Part shown: positions 18,638-28,049 of the stretch, in pieces
Layout of the letters: every line of letters starts with the position of its first letter
Position numbering within the stretch: the stretch's first letter is position 1
Source of the DNA: an uncultured Bacteroidota bacterium
GTDB lineage: Bacteria > Bacteroidota > Bacteroidia > Flavobacteriales > Flavobacteriaceae
Assembly (NCBI GenBank): GCA_902609035.1
Contig: CACLQG010000004.1
Location: forward strand, 1-64,000
Reading direction: 5' to 3'
DNA length: 64,000 bases
Notes under the pieces: generated by a model
Databases searched by the model: none
Told to the model about the DNA's origin: nothing
Seen by the model: only the letters and a program-made list of their open reading frames with translations
Position numbers and translations under genes: made by a program

Positions 18638-19300
18638 TTACTTTACACCGCCCAAAACTTCGTCAACCATACCATATTCTTTAGCCTCCTGAGCTTTCAT
18701 CCAATAGTCACGATCACTGTCTTGGTTGACTTTATCCACACTTTGTCCAGATTGCTTGGCAATAATTTGATACAACTCATCTTTGAGTTTTAAAATTTCC
18801 CTTGCAGTAATTTCGATATCAGAGGCCTGTCCTTGCGCTCCTCCAAGTGGTTGGTGAATCATTACTCTAGAATGAGGTAATGCTGAACGCTTCCCTTTCT
18901 CTCCTGCACAAAGTAAAACAGCTCCCATAGAAGCTGCCATTCCTGTACATATGGTGGCAACATCAGGTGTAATAAATTGCATGGTATCATAAATACCCAA
19001 TCCAGCATAAACTCCTCCACCTGGCGAATTGATATACATTTGAATGTCTCTCTTTGCATCTGTACTTTGCAAAAACAAAAGCTGTGCTTGGATTATATTG
19101 GCTACACTGTCATTTATCGCCGTTCCCAAAAACATTATCCTATCCATCATCAATCGCGAAAAAACATCCATCTGCGCTACATTCAACTGACGTTCCTCAA
19201 TTATATAAGGGGTCATACTACTAACGATTTTGTCATAATACGTGGAGTTGATCCCATGATGTTTTGTTGCGAAATCTTTAAACTCTTTTCTGAAGTCCAT
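18638..19300 (-). CDS. clpP: ATP-dependent Clp protease proteolytic subunit ClpP
   Basis: A serine peptidase (family S14) that forms a double heptamer and degrades substrates delivered by ClpX. 220 aa from ATG 19300 (MDFRKEFKDF). The ten codons from 19330 look like non-homologous leader. The nucleophile Ser is in GMAASMGAVLL, His in SRVMIHQPLGGAQGQ, and the triad Asp in the DRDYWM segment. MYINSPGGGVYAGLGIYD is also diagnostic. It lies between tig (35 bases upstream) and clpX. Confidence 0.96.
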   Translation of the reverse strand: MDFRKEFKDFATKHHGINSTYYDKIVSSMTPYIIEERQLNVAQMDVFSRLMMDRIMFLGTAINDSVANIIQAQLLFLQSTDAKRDIQMYINSPGGGVYAGLGIYDTMQFITPDVATICTGMAASMGAVLLCAGEKGKRSALPHSRVMIHQPLGGAQGQASDIEITAREILKLKDELYQIIAKQSGQSVDKVNQDSDRDYWMKAQEAKEYGMVDEVLGGVK

Positions 19301-19335
19301 TTTTAAGTTTATTTTTATAAAATTAATCAAAAAAA

Positions 19336-20664
19336 TTAGCCTTGACGATAAGCTTCTTTTACAAAAGCATCAAATGACAACTTTTTCTTTTTAAATGAAA
19401 GATTTACCTTGTAAAATTCTAAAAGCTTTTTACTCATCAATTGTTCCGAAAGTTTACGCGCCTCCTCATCACTAGACATCATTCTATCAACTATCCCATC
19501 CATCTGTTCATCGGGTAACCCTGCTTGTCCATATTGGGTCATTTGCTTCAAAATCATTTGTTTAGCAAATTCTTTTAGCTCTTCGATTTTAATTTGAAGA
19601 TCATGTTCGGCAATTATTTTTCCTTCTATCAATTGGTATCTTATTCCTTTTTCAGATCGCTCATATTCTTCTTCTGCCGCTTCAGGAGTCAAAGGTTGCT
19701 CCCCGGAGTTTTGCATCCACTTTTTCAAAAATTCAACAGGTAAATCGAACTTAGTTTTTTCTACGAGGTACTCTGTTACATCATTGAGAAGTTTTTGATC
19801 AGACTTTTGTTCAAACTGTTTTTCGAGACCCTCTGAAACCTTAGCTCTCATATCTTTGACAGACTTTACAACATTAGGTCCGTAAATTTTATCGAAAAAC
19901 TCTTGATTCATTTCAGCCAATACCCGCTCATTAATTTCTTTGATATCAAAGAAAATTTCACTTCCTATTTGATTTAGTTTATCTTCAGATACATTAAGTA
20001 TTCTTATAGCAGTAGCCTCATCTTTAAAAAGATTTTTATATCTTAATTCAAGCACATCTCCAACGGTAGCTTTTTTGAACGCGGTGAGCTGAGTCTTGCC
20101 TTTGATTTGACTCAAGTCAAAGGTATGTGTCGTGTCAATTTCTGCTACTTCATTTTTTATAACGGCAGTAATTTCAAAATTATCTTTAGCATTTTTTTTT
20201 GCTACTAATTTGCCATATTGCTTACGATAATGTTTTACTTGATCATCAATCATCGAATCACTCGCAGTAATTTGATAATGTATCAATTTATTTTTTTCTG
20301 TAAACTTTACATCAAAAGAAGGAGAAAGTCCCAATTCAAAAGTAAAGGAGAGAGTAGCAGCTTTCCAGTCCAACTCATCCTGCATAATAGGTAAAGGATT
20401 GCCCAAAATATTGAGGTTTTCATCTTTTAGATATTTTTCCAAATTTTGTTGTAATAATTTATTTACCTCATCAGTAATAACAGCGGTTTCATATTTTTTT
20501 TTGATCATTCCAATAGGTACATGACCTCTTCTAAAACCAGGAATATTTGCTTTTTTCCTGTAATCGGACAGAACATTTTTGACTTTGCCTTCAAAATCTT
20601 TTTGTTCTATATCTATAATGATCTTAGTATTAAGGTTATCAATATCGTTCCGTGAGATCTTCAT
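19336..20664 (-). CDS. tig: Trigger factor
   Basis: A ribosome-bound chaperone and peptidyl-prolyl isomerase for nascent chains. 442 aa. The N-terminal ribosome-binding signature is IPGFRRGHVPIGMIKKKYE (GFRxGxxP), followed by a divergent PPIase region and a helical C-terminal arm domain (PVEFLKKWM). I use ATG 20664 (MKISRNDIDNL) rather than 20676. It is the first gene of tig-clpP-clpX. Confidence 0.93.
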   Translation of the reverse strand: MKISRNDIDNLNTKIIIDIEQKDFEGKVKNVLSDYRKKANIPGFRRGHVPIGMIKKKYETAVITDEVNKLLQQNLEKYLKDENLNILGNPLPIMQDELDWKAATLSFTFELGLSPSFDVKFTEKNKLIHYQITASDSMIDDQVKHYRKQYGKLVAKKNAKDNFEITAVIKNEVAEIDTTHTFDLSQIKGKTQLTAFKKATVGDVLELRYKNLFKDEATAIRILNVSEDKLNQIGSEIFFDIKEINERVLAEMNQEFFDKIYGPNVVKSVKDMRAKVSEGLEKQFEQKSDQKLLNDVTEYLVEKTKFDLPVEFLKKWMQNSGEQPLTPEAAEEEYERSEKGIRYQLIEGKIIAEHDLQIKIEELKEFAKQMILKQMTQYGQAGLPDEQMDGIVDRMMSSDEEARKLSEQLMSKKLLEFYKVNLSFKKKKLSFDAFVKEAYRQG

Positions 20665-20792
20665 ATGAATATGCAAAAATATGGGCCCAAAAATACGTTT
20701 TTAAAACTGGTTAGCCAAGTTGTTTAATCTACTGAACCTATTTAAGTATTTAGTTTTTTCACTCGAAATCGAGATAAAATAAATAGCAATGA

Positions 20793-20821
20793 TTTGATTT
20801 TAAAATTTTATACTAAATTTG
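20793..20821 (+). promoter_or_regulatory. Promoter of the rpsP-rimM operon
   Basis: -33 TTTG (20793-20796), a 17-base spacer, and a perfect -7 box TAAATTTG (20814-20821). It is 53 bases ahead of the rpsP ATG. This is the clearest Bacteroidota-type promoter in the window. Confidence 0.6.
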
Positions 20822-20874
20822 CGATCCTAGAATTAATAATCGAGGGGTCGGGAACCTCTAAAAATTAATGTGAT

Positions 20875-21531
20875 ATGCCTGTAAGAATTAGACTTCAGAG
20901 ACACGGAAAAAAAGGTAAACCTTTTTACTGGATCGTTGTGGCTGACAGCCGCGCTAAAAGAGACGGTCGTTACCTTGAAAAAATTGGAATTTACAACCCC
21001 AACACCAATCCCGCTACTGTGGATCTGAACATTGATGAAGCTGTAAAATGGCTTGAAAATGGAGCTCAACCCTCAGATACTGCTAGAACATTATTATCCT
21101 ACCGGGGTGCCATGATGAAGCATCATCTCAACGGTGGAGTAAAAAAAGGGGCTTTCTCGCAAGAAGAGGCTGACAATCGCTTTAACTCTTGGCTGGAGGA
21201 AAAACAAAATAAAATCCAAGCCAAAATTGATGGGTTAGATAAAGTTATAGCAAGTGATTTGGCGCAGAGACTCGAGGCTGAAAAAGCGGTTAATCAAAAA
21301 AGAATTTCGGATATGACGGTTGCACCTATGGAAGAAGTTGCTACGGAAACTTCAAATGAAGAGGCTTCGATTACGGAAGCTACTGAGAAAACATCGGCTC
21401 CTAAATCCGAGGCTGCCCCTGACGAAACACCTACTGAAATTCTATCTGAAACAGAAGCCTCTCCAGAAGAACCAATAGTCGAAGAGACTTCTGCAAAGGA
21501 AACTAAAAGTGAAGATGCTCCAGCCGAGTAA
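20875..21531 (+). CDS. rpsP: 30S ribosomal protein bS16 with long acidic C-terminal extension
   Basis: A structural protein of the small ribosomal subunit. Residues 1 to about 85 are canonical bS16 (MPVRIRLQRHGKKGKPFYW, VADSRAKRDGRYLEKIGIYNP). The protein continues to 218 aa. First comes a charged helix-rich segment, then a Glu/Ser/Thr/Ala-rich low-complexity tail from about residue 145, so it is more than twice the E. coli length (82 aa). Such extensions occur in Flavobacteriia, but this tail is not conserved in sequence. rimM, the 16S maturation factor, follows 36 bases later, the usual gene order. Confidence 0.95.
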   Translation: MPVRIRLQRHGKKGKPFYWIVVADSRAKRDGRYLEKIGIYNPNTNPATVDLNIDEAVKWLENGAQPSDTARTLLSYRGAMMKHHLNGGVKKGAFSQEEADNRFNSWLEEKQNKIQAKIDGLDKVIASDLAQRLEAEKAVNQKRISDMTVAPMEEVATETSNEEASITEATEKTSAPKSEAAPDETPTEILSETEASPEEPIVEETSAKETKSEDAPAE

Positions 21532-21567
21532 GTCGAATTCAAAGAATGAATCCCTTTCCAATAAATT

Positions 21568-22092
21568 ATGCTAAAAGAAGACTGCTTCTTTTTAGGCACT
21601 ATCGTTGCAAAGTACAGTTTTAAAGGAGAAATTCTTGTCAAACTGGACACCGACCGACCCAATACCTATCTTGATCTTCAGTCCATTTTTGTAGAAACTA
21701 CCAATGGTTTGGTTCCTTACTTTATTGACCGATGTCTTTTACATAAGTCTTCTTTGCTTAGGATCAAATTTGACGGAGTTGATTCAGAAAACGAGGCAGA
21801 AGTATTACTTAAAAAAGATTTATTTCTCCCTATGGAAATGCTTCCTCCTCTTAAAGGCAATCAATTTTATTATCATGAGGTAACTGGATTCTCTGCCATA
21901 GATCAATTTAATATTGAAATTGGAACCATTAAAACTGTAAATGATTCCGGTCCCCAACCTCTTTTTATTATTGATTCCTATGGCACTGAGATTTTAATCC
22001 CTGCTCACGATAATTTTATTAAAGAATTAGACAGAAAAAGTGAAAAAATATTCCTCGATTTACCCGAAGGTCTATTGGATATTTTCAAATAA
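21568..22092 (+). CDS. rimM: 16S rRNA-processing protein RimM
   Basis: An assembly factor for the 30S head that binds protein S19. 174 aa with an N-terminal RimM domain (FLGTIVAKYSFKGEILVKLDTDRP) and a C-terminal PRC-barrel (FYYHEVTGFSAID, EILIPAHDNFIKELD, IFLDLPEGLLDIF). It is co-transcribed with rpsP and convergent with the TonB receptor gene 3 bases beyond its stop. Confidence 0.94.
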   Translation: MLKEDCFFLGTIVAKYSFKGEILVKLDTDRPNTYLDLQSIFVETTNGLVPYFIDRCLLHKSSLLRIKFDGVDSENEAEVLLKKDLFLPMEMLPPLKGNQFYYHEVTGFSAIDQFNIEIGTIKTVNDSGPQPLFIIDSYGTEILIPAHDNFIKELDRKSEKIFLDLPEGLLDIFK

Positions 22093-22095
22093 TGC

Positions 22096-24453
22096 TTAAA
22101 AATCCACTACAAACCCAAAAGTGGGAATTGGAATATTAGTATTTTCGTCCGTGTTTACCTTTACCAAGGATTGTGGCAGTATCAATGCTCCTGTTTCAGA
22201 TCTGTTAAGTCCATATTCATCTGGTATGGGTACTGCCTGGGCTAAGAAATTTTGAATTTCAAAATAGAAATTGAAAGAGTAGCGTTTAAAATTCCATTTT
22301 TTATCGAATCGTATATCCGCCAAATTAAAAGGATCTAATTTGACATTTCCCAGTTGATCATAATCCAAAACTACCTCTGGATAGGCTTGGAGCGTTGCAT
22401 TTTGGTTGACAGGTACATAGGGTGTTTTCCCAGAAAACCTCCATCGAGCACTAATCTCCCAATTTCTTTTCAGCTTGTATCCTCCAGAAAAAGAGATCAA
22501 GTGACGACTATCCCAAACCGAGGGTAAATAGTCCCCCGTGGCCTCTGTAAATTTACTGTAGAAATAGGTGTAGGCAAAAACACCATAGAAGTTTTTGGTA
22601 AGTTTTTGTTGGTACAATGCCTCAATACCATAACTTTTTCCTCGTCCATCCGTGGCTATGGCCTCGTTCCCCAAGACCTCAAAATCCCCTCCTTTATTTG
22701 CTATTGACACCCCATCCATTAGTGATATTGGGTATTGGCTGTATTTTTTATAAAATCCTTCAAGGGTAACTCTTGAGGCATTACCAGGTGCGTATTCTAT
22801 TCCAATCACGAAATGATCACTTTGGGTGTATTTGGACTTTTGATTTATAAATGTTTTTAGGTTGTCCTGATATCCCAGCATGGTGTAGGTAGGGATCTTG
22901 TAATATCTTCCAACCGATGCGTTGATTTTCCATATTTGGTCATCTGAAAGATTATAAGTTAATGCCATTCTTGGAGAAAAATTATCTATCAAACTCGATC
23001 CCTTTGAAAAGGTATCTGTATCAAATCTAAAACCAAATGATAAACCGAGATTGTCATTAAAAAATTTTCGTTCTCCTTTGGCAAAAAACCCGTATTTTAA
23101 AAAATCTATCCCCGTACTATAGTTGATATTGTAAAGGATGCTTTGGGTATCATTGAAATAGTCAGAATACTGAATATTAGTTCCGGTAGCCAATTTCCAC
23201 TGGTCCAAATAATGTAAGGTCTGATAACGAAGCTTAGTCTCTTGCTCATAGGAATCATTTTCAAAAATGACTCCTGTTTTTTGGGTGTTGTCCTGATATC
23301 GAGAAAAAATATTCTGTAATCTGTTGGTGCTGATGGCAGTGGTCATGGAGCCCTTTCCGTTTTTATATTTCCTACTCCAGGACACACCAACCGTAATGGT
23401 TTTTTGTCGAATGATAGGAACTTGTTCAATTGTCGACTGCTGCAATGCATCAAAATCATTAGGAGCTTTTACCGAAAAATCGTCAATAGTTCCCAGGCCA
23501 AGAAATGTAAGGGTGTTGTATGCATCAATTTCATGATTTATTTTCCATTGGTAATCCCAATAATCAGGTCTGATGGGTAGTCCTATCAATTCAAATAAAA
23601 ACTGGAGGTAACTCCTCCTCACAGAGAACAATAAAGTAGTTTTAGCAGGTTTTTCCTTTTCTTTCTTAAACAAGGGTCCCTCAAGAGTTAACGCAGCTTC
23701 GCTGGCACCTAACCTAAAATTACCTCCAAACCTATTTGGGTTTCCTTCTCTTTGTTCAAAAGACAAAACCCCTGACAAGGGATTGTCATATTCGGCTCCA
23801 AAAGCTGAACTCGAAAGGGTGACTTCTCGGATAAAAGAGACGTTTAACATCCCCACGGGTCCTCCTGCACTGCCTTGCGTACTGAAGTGATTAATGTTTG
23901 GGATTTCGATTCCATCTAAATAATAGACCGACTCATTGGGTGCACCACCTCTAATAATGATGTCATTTCTAAAACCTCCTATAGAGGGTGAAATACCTGG
24001 CATGCTTTGAATTACCTTGGTAATATCGTTATTCCCACCAGGATAAGTTTCAATTTCCACAGCTGAAAAAGTTTGAGTAGATAGTGGAGTTTCAACAGAG
24101 GTTCTAAAGGGACTCTGGAAAATTACTATTTCATCCAATTCATTGGCAGACTCCTCTAAAAGAATTTGCAATGGAGGGGTACCAAATGTTTTTACGATTA
24201 TATTATAAATTGTTTGGGATTGGTAACCTAGATGACTGATCACCAAATTGTATGTACGGGTAGGAACATCTTTAAAATTAAAATAACCTTCTTCATTAGT
24301 AGCCATTCCCATTGTTGTACCCTGCAATAAAACGGTAACCCCTTGAAGGGGTAGTTGGGATTTCTGATCTAAAATTCTACCAATGAGCTGTCCAGAATTT
24401 TGTGCTTTTAAAAAATAAATATTAAGTAGGAAGAATAGTAAGAATTTTCGCAT
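22096..24453 (-). CDS. TonB-dependent outer-membrane receptor
   Basis: An outer-membrane, proton-motive-force-driven importer of 785 aa. It has a signal peptide (MRKFLLFFLLNIYFLKAQ), then a carboxypeptidase-regulatory-like beta-sandwich (LIGRILDQKSQLPLQGVTV ... GYQSQT), the plug domain (residues about 115-230, IIIRGGAPNESVYYLDGIEIP) and a 22-strand barrel ending in a terminal Phe (GFVVDF). It has no SusD partner next to it, so it is probably not a classical polysaccharide SusC. The substrate is unknown. It is monocistronic, divergent from the Rieske lipoprotein gene and convergent with rimM. Confidence 0.87.
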   Translation of the reverse strand: MRKFLLFFLLNIYFLKAQNSGQLIGRILDQKSQLPLQGVTVLLQGTTMGMATNEEGYFNFKDVPTRTYNLVISHLGYQSQTIYNIIVKTFGTPPLQILLEESANELDEIVIFQSPFRTSVETPLSTQTFSAVEIETYPGGNNDITKVIQSMPGISPSIGGFRNDIIIRGGAPNESVYYLDGIEIPNINHFSTQGSAGGPVGMLNVSFIREVTLSSSAFGAEYDNPLSGVLSFEQREGNPNRFGGNFRLGASEAALTLEGPLFKKEKEKPAKTTLLFSVRRSYLQFLFELIGLPIRPDYWDYQWKINHEIDAYNTLTFLGLGTIDDFSVKAPNDFDALQQSTIEQVPIIRQKTITVGVSWSRKYKNGKGSMTTAISTNRLQNIFSRYQDNTQKTGVIFENDSYEQETKLRYQTLHYLDQWKLATGTNIQYSDYFNDTQSILYNINYSTGIDFLKYGFFAKGERKFFNDNLGLSFGFRFDTDTFSKGSSLIDNFSPRMALTYNLSDDQIWKINASVGRYYKIPTYTMLGYQDNLKTFINQKSKYTQSDHFVIGIEYAPGNASRVTLEGFYKKYSQYPISLMDGVSIANKGGDFEVLGNEAIATDGRGKSYGIEALYQQKLTKNFYGVFAYTYFYSKFTEATGDYLPSVWDSRHLISFSGGYKLKRNWEISARWRFSGKTPYVPVNQNATLQAYPEVVLDYDQLGNVKLDPFNLADIRFDKKWNFKRYSFNFYFEIQNFLAQAVPIPDEYGLNRSETGALILPQSLVKVNTDENTNIPIPTFGFVVDF

Positions 24454-24539
24454 TCGCTTTTAGAGTAAAATTAATCTAAACTTTCGAAGTGTATTTACAT
24501 TTGTTTAATATTTTTACAAAAAGATTAAACTAAATTATT

Positions 24540-24547
24540 TAAATTTG
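24540..24547 (+). promoter_or_regulatory. Putative -7 box before the Rieske lipoprotein gene
   Basis: TAAATTTG, a perfect TAnnTTTG match 14 bases ahead of the ATG. No clear -33 TTTG is seen at the usual distance. Confidence 0.35.
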
Positions 24548-24561
24548 AATAAAATTTATTT

Positions 24562-25014
24562 ATGAAAAATAAAAGAAGAGATTTTTTAAAATCATCCTGT
24601 GCTCCTATTGCCTTTTCAATGTTTGGTATTTCCCTGCTTGAAGCCTGTAGTTCGGGCGGTGATGATGGTTATGAAACGGCTACCCCGGCTGGTAATAATG
24701 AGGGGGGTAGTATCGAAGTGGACAATACAGTTAATATAGACCTAACAGGCTCTAATTTTTCTGATTTGACTGAGATTGGAGGTTGGATGAATTATTCAAG
24801 TAAAAACATGTTATTATTGAGAATCAGTGATTCTGAAATAAGAGCTTTTACAAACGTTTGTCCCCACCAAGGTTCAAACAATCAATGGTCGCACAGCGAT
24901 TCTAAGTTTGTTTGTTCCAATCACGGGAGGTCATTCAGTGATGATTGTTCTAGTGCCTTAACTTGCTTTGATACTAGTATTGAAGAAAATATTTTAACCG
25001 TTAAAATTAGTTAA
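24562..25014 (+). CDS. Rieske [2Fe-2S] lipoprotein
   Basis: A 150-aa exported iron-sulfur protein. The N-terminus has a Tat-like pair (KNKRRDFLKSS) and a lipobox (LLEAC, Cys29), so it is probably a membrane-anchored lipoprotein. After a Gly/Asn-rich linker comes one Rieske domain with both cluster-binding boxes, CPHQG and CSNHG, about 17 residues between the Cys of each box. It is not the bc1-type Rieske by length, and no oxygenase or cytochrome gene is adjacent. The electron partner is unknown. Its 3' end overlaps that of the converging gene by 8 bases. Confidence 0.85.
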   Translation: MKNKRRDFLKSSCAPIAFSMFGISLLEACSSGGDDGYETATPAGNNEGGSIEVDNTVNIDLTGSNFSDLTEIGGWMNYSSKNMLLLRISDSEIRAFTNVCPHQGSNNQWSHSDSKFVCSNHGRSFSDDCSSALTCFDTSIEENILTVKIS

Positions 25015-25567
25015 AAAACTTTTTTTTATTTTTCTTTTCTTTTTTCTCCCTTTTGGGTTTCTTTTTTGCGAGGGCTTCCTCCTCCATAAGCCTTTTTTCC
25101 TCGTTTTTTAGATCAAATTCAGACCTAAGTTCATCTAGATCTGTGCTTTTAATTTGATCTTGATCGGGTGGTTGAAGCGCCACATCATCTGTAGTAAAAT
25201 TGGCTTTATTTGTTTGCTTTCTCATGATTTCCCTGGCGGCTTTGAGGTTATAATATACACCTGGATCGATCATTTTATTGGCAATATAGTTTTCCTTTTT
25301 AGATTTATCCCAACGCACAAAAACAAAACCTCCATTGACACTGTCCAACTTTACTCTGAACACCCTAGCTCTATTTGGAAGGGTTTGGTATATCTGTATT
25401 TTTTCAGGAACATAGCCCGCTATATCAAGTAAATCTGAAACAAAAAAACGTTGTCCGTCGGCCGAGGGATCTTTTAAGGGCAATAAATATTCATCGTATT
25501 CTTGACCAAAAACGGGGAGAAGTGTGGGTAAAAAAAATACATATGAAAATAAAAAGTTGAAACGCAT
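25007..25567 (-). CDS. Exported protein of unknown function with Lys-rich tail
   Basis: A 186-aa protein that I do not recognise. It has a signal peptide (RFNFLFSYVFFLPTLLPVFG followed by Q), a central domain with PEKIQIYQTLPNRARVFRVK and GGFVFVRWDKSKKEN, and a C-terminal charged coiled region ending in a strongly basic tail (KKKPKREKKEKK). I start at ATG 25567, not 25624, because the signal peptide begins there. It lies 4 bases downstream of the TonB receptor gene, so it is probably the last gene of that operon. Confidence 0.6.
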   Translation of the reverse strand: MRFNFLFSYVFFLPTLLPVFGQEYDEYLLPLKDPSADGQRFFVSDLLDIAGYVPEKIQIYQTLPNRARVFRVKLDSVNGGFVFVRWDKSKKENYIANKMIDPGVYYNLKAAREIMRKQTNKANFTTDDVALQPPDQDQIKSTDLDELRSEFDLKNEEKRLMEEEALAKKKPKREKKEKKNKKKFFN

Positions 25568-25571
25568 TTTG

Positions 25572-28049
25572 TCAGTGTTGTATTTTGATTTGCAACATGA
25601 TATTCCTTCCCATTTCGTCAGCATAAAATCGTAAACGATTCAAATAATTCCTGTAGGAAGTATTCAGCAAATTTTCAAAGATAAGGGATAAACTGATTTT
25701 GTTTGAAAAAAGTGGATAAGGCCCAAAATGGAATTCAAGTCCAAGCAGATTATAACCCTTGGGTGGAGAACTGATATCAACCAGCTTAGTAACCCTATCA
25801 CCATTTTCAATAACAGAGGTTTCAAAATTATGATTAGGATATTGATTTTGACGAGAAAAATATTTATTCGAAAGAGCCATAGCAAAAGATTTCCATCGGG
25901 CAGGAGAAAATTGAATTTGACTGGTAGTAGATAATGGGGGGATACTAATTAGAGGAGTCCTACTCCCTTTTTCATATCCCTCAATCCATGAGCTATTGTT
26001 GCTTAATTTAAGATTCTTTCCTAACTGTAAGGACAGATCCAAATCAAACCCTTGTATTAATGAACTAACCGACCTGTATTCCCAAACCGGAAAAGCACCC
26101 CTTATGGTATATTCAATTCCGTTTGGCTCAATAATTATATAATTTTGTCCTTGGATTAAATAGGGACTAAAATTATATCTAAATTTTCCACTTACTTTTT
26201 CAAAGTTGAGGACCAGTTTTTGAACCGTTTCAGTCTTTAAAAATGGATTTCCATACTCAATTGTAGCAAGGGAATGATGCAATCCGTCACTGAAAATTTC
26301 AGCGATATCAGGAGCGCGTTCCGTGTGAAAAATATTAAGACTCAAATTTAAATCCGGTTGAATTACATATTTAACCCCTGAACTCATAGAGAGGTTGTTA
26401 AAAATTAATCTTTGCTCAATCAACTTTTGCGCTGCAAAATCACCAATCACAAAACCACCTAGGCTTTTTTCATAATTTTCTTGTCTCCATCTATTATAAT
26501 GGTAGTATTTTTTTACCTCATTATTATGATGGCTATAACGAATTCCAAAGCCAAGGTTAAAATGATTAGAAGGTGAAAAGCTAGTTGTAAAATAGCCTTC
26601 CAATCTGGCTTTGATATAATCTGGTATAAATCTTTTAATTCCAGTGTTCGGGTTAGAATAATTATCCTGAACTTGTAGGAAAGCTCCCGAATCAAATGAC
26701 CATATGGAACCACCCCATTTATAGTTGGTAGTTAAATTATGAGTGTCTAATGTTAAATCTACTGCAGACTGATTCTTATATTCTCCCCTTCTAACATCAT
26801 ATTCTTTTCGATTATTTCTTTGCCAACTATATTTTACATTCCATTTTCCACTAGACTCTCTCCTTTTTGAATATTGAATACTACCTGTATAATGCCTATT
26901 TACCTGTTTTGGGAAAATTATTTGATGACTTAAAGGGTTAATGATTGTTGGAATATCTGACTCAATACCAATCACCAGATCATAGATATTACCGACATGA
27001 GCGCTTCTTAGAATTCCTATTTCTTGGCTGAAGTAACTAAAATTAGTTTTCCATTGACTTAGAATTTTATTCTGCCCCAATGTGAAAGAAAAATTGTTTT
27101 CATCATTACCGGAATTTGAGAGCACGTAATCCGGTGCTTCAATATCTCCAACTCTTTTAAGTGTTCCCTGTACCTTAAAATATTTTCCACTCTGAAAAGA
27201 CTTGGTCCAAGAACTGATTATATTTAAACCTCGTCCATTGGAGAACCCATTCAAAATGGTTTTTCCGTATAATGAATCCTTAATCTTTGGAATTTTAGTT
27301 TCTAGTACCACCACTCCACCTGGCGTATCCCCCGAATACTTTAATACCCCTGCCCCTTTGATCAAGCTAATTTCGTCAAAAGCATTTTGGTCAATATTAG
27401 GAGCATGATCTTGTCCCCACTGTTGATTTTCTATTGGTATACCATCATAAATAATACCTACGCGACTTCCAAACATTCCATGGATCAAGGGTTTTGAAAT
27501 CACATTACCTGAACTGAGAGTATTGATGCCACTGATTTGCTCCAAAGCTTTTGCTAAACCTCTACCACTATATTGGTCCTTTTGCAAGTCAGTAAGAGCA
27601 TATGATGGTGCAGTAGTTGAAAGCTTTTTTGTCTTACTTTCGTCCAAAATGACCTCCTTCAGCAATTCAATATGGTGTTCTAGATAAAACATTCTAGAAA
27701 TAGATTTATTTAAATTAACAGATGTATAAAGGTCTTCACAATTCAGATGAGAAATTTTTAAATTTATTTTTCCCGAACATTGATTTTCAAATACAAATTC
27801 TCCATTAGCATCTGATAATATAGCCTCATTACCATCAACAACTTCAATCAATGCTGCCTCTATCGGTGAACTATCATGTAAATCTAATACTTTCCCCTTC
27901 AATACTAAATCACATTTTTGGGAAAAACAAAAGCTGGTAGCCAACATAGATAAGCTGACTACCGTTTTTGATAATTTATTACATTTTGAACATTTACATT
28001 TAGGTAATTTAAACTCCAGTAAATATGGAATATTGTGGAAAGGACTCAT
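25572..28049 (-). CDS. TonB-dependent receptor of a putative metal-uptake operon
   Basis: An 825-aa outer-membrane receptor. It has a signal-like segment (KTVVSLSMLATSFCFSQ), a regulatory-like domain (LKGKVLDLHDSSPIEAALI), a plug (LAKALEQISGINTLSSGNVISKPLIHGMFGSRVGIIYDGI) and a barrel ending in MLQIKIQH. The plug resembles receptors of the CirA/ZnuD kind. The N-terminus is odd: about 28 residues containing CKCSKC precede the signal segment. Its ATG overlaps the stop of the His/Glu-rich lipoprotein gene (TAATG), so translation is coupled. I infer a divalent-metal complex, perhaps zinc, as substrate. Confidence 0.85.
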   Translation of the reverse strand: MSPFHNIPYLLEFKLPKCKCSKCNKLSKTVVSLSMLATSFCFSQKCDLVLKGKVLDLHDSSPIEAALIEVVDGNEAILSDANGEFVFENQCSGKINLKISHLNCEDLYTSVNLNKSISRMFYLEHHIELLKEVILDESKTKKLSTTAPSYALTDLQKDQYSGRGLAKALEQISGINTLSSGNVISKPLIHGMFGSRVGIIYDGIPIENQQWGQDHAPNIDQNAFDEISLIKGAGVLKYSGDTPGGVVVLETKIPKIKDSLYGKTILNGFSNGRGLNIISSWTKSFQSGKYFKVQGTLKRVGDIEAPDYVLSNSGNDENNFSFTLGQNKILSQWKTNFSYFSQEIGILRSAHVGNIYDLVIGIESDIPTIINPLSHQIIFPKQVNRHYTGSIQYSKRRESSGKWNVKYSWQRNNRKEYDVRRGEYKNQSAVDLTLDTHNLTTNYKWGGSIWSFDSGAFLQVQDNYSNPNTGIKRFIPDYIKARLEGYFTTSFSPSNHFNLGFGIRYSHHNNEVKKYYHYNRWRQENYEKSLGGFVIGDFAAQKLIEQRLIFNNLSMSSGVKYVIQPDLNLSLNIFHTERAPDIAEIFSDGLHHSLATIEYGNPFLKTETVQKLVLNFEKVSGKFRYNFSPYLIQGQNYIIIEPNGIEYTIRGAFPVWEYRSVSSLIQGFDLDLSLQLGKNLKLSNNSSWIEGYEKGSRTPLISIPPLSTTSQIQFSPARWKSFAMALSNKYFSRQNQYPNHNFETSVIENGDRVTKLVDISSPPKGYNLLGLEFHFGPYPLFSNKISLSLIFENLLNTSYRNYLNRLRFYADEMGRNIMLQIKIQH

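Noticed and set aside
21294..21662. Ser/Val-rich minus-strand frame opposite the rpsP tail
   Set aside because: A mirror of the low-complexity Glu/Ala/Ser extension.
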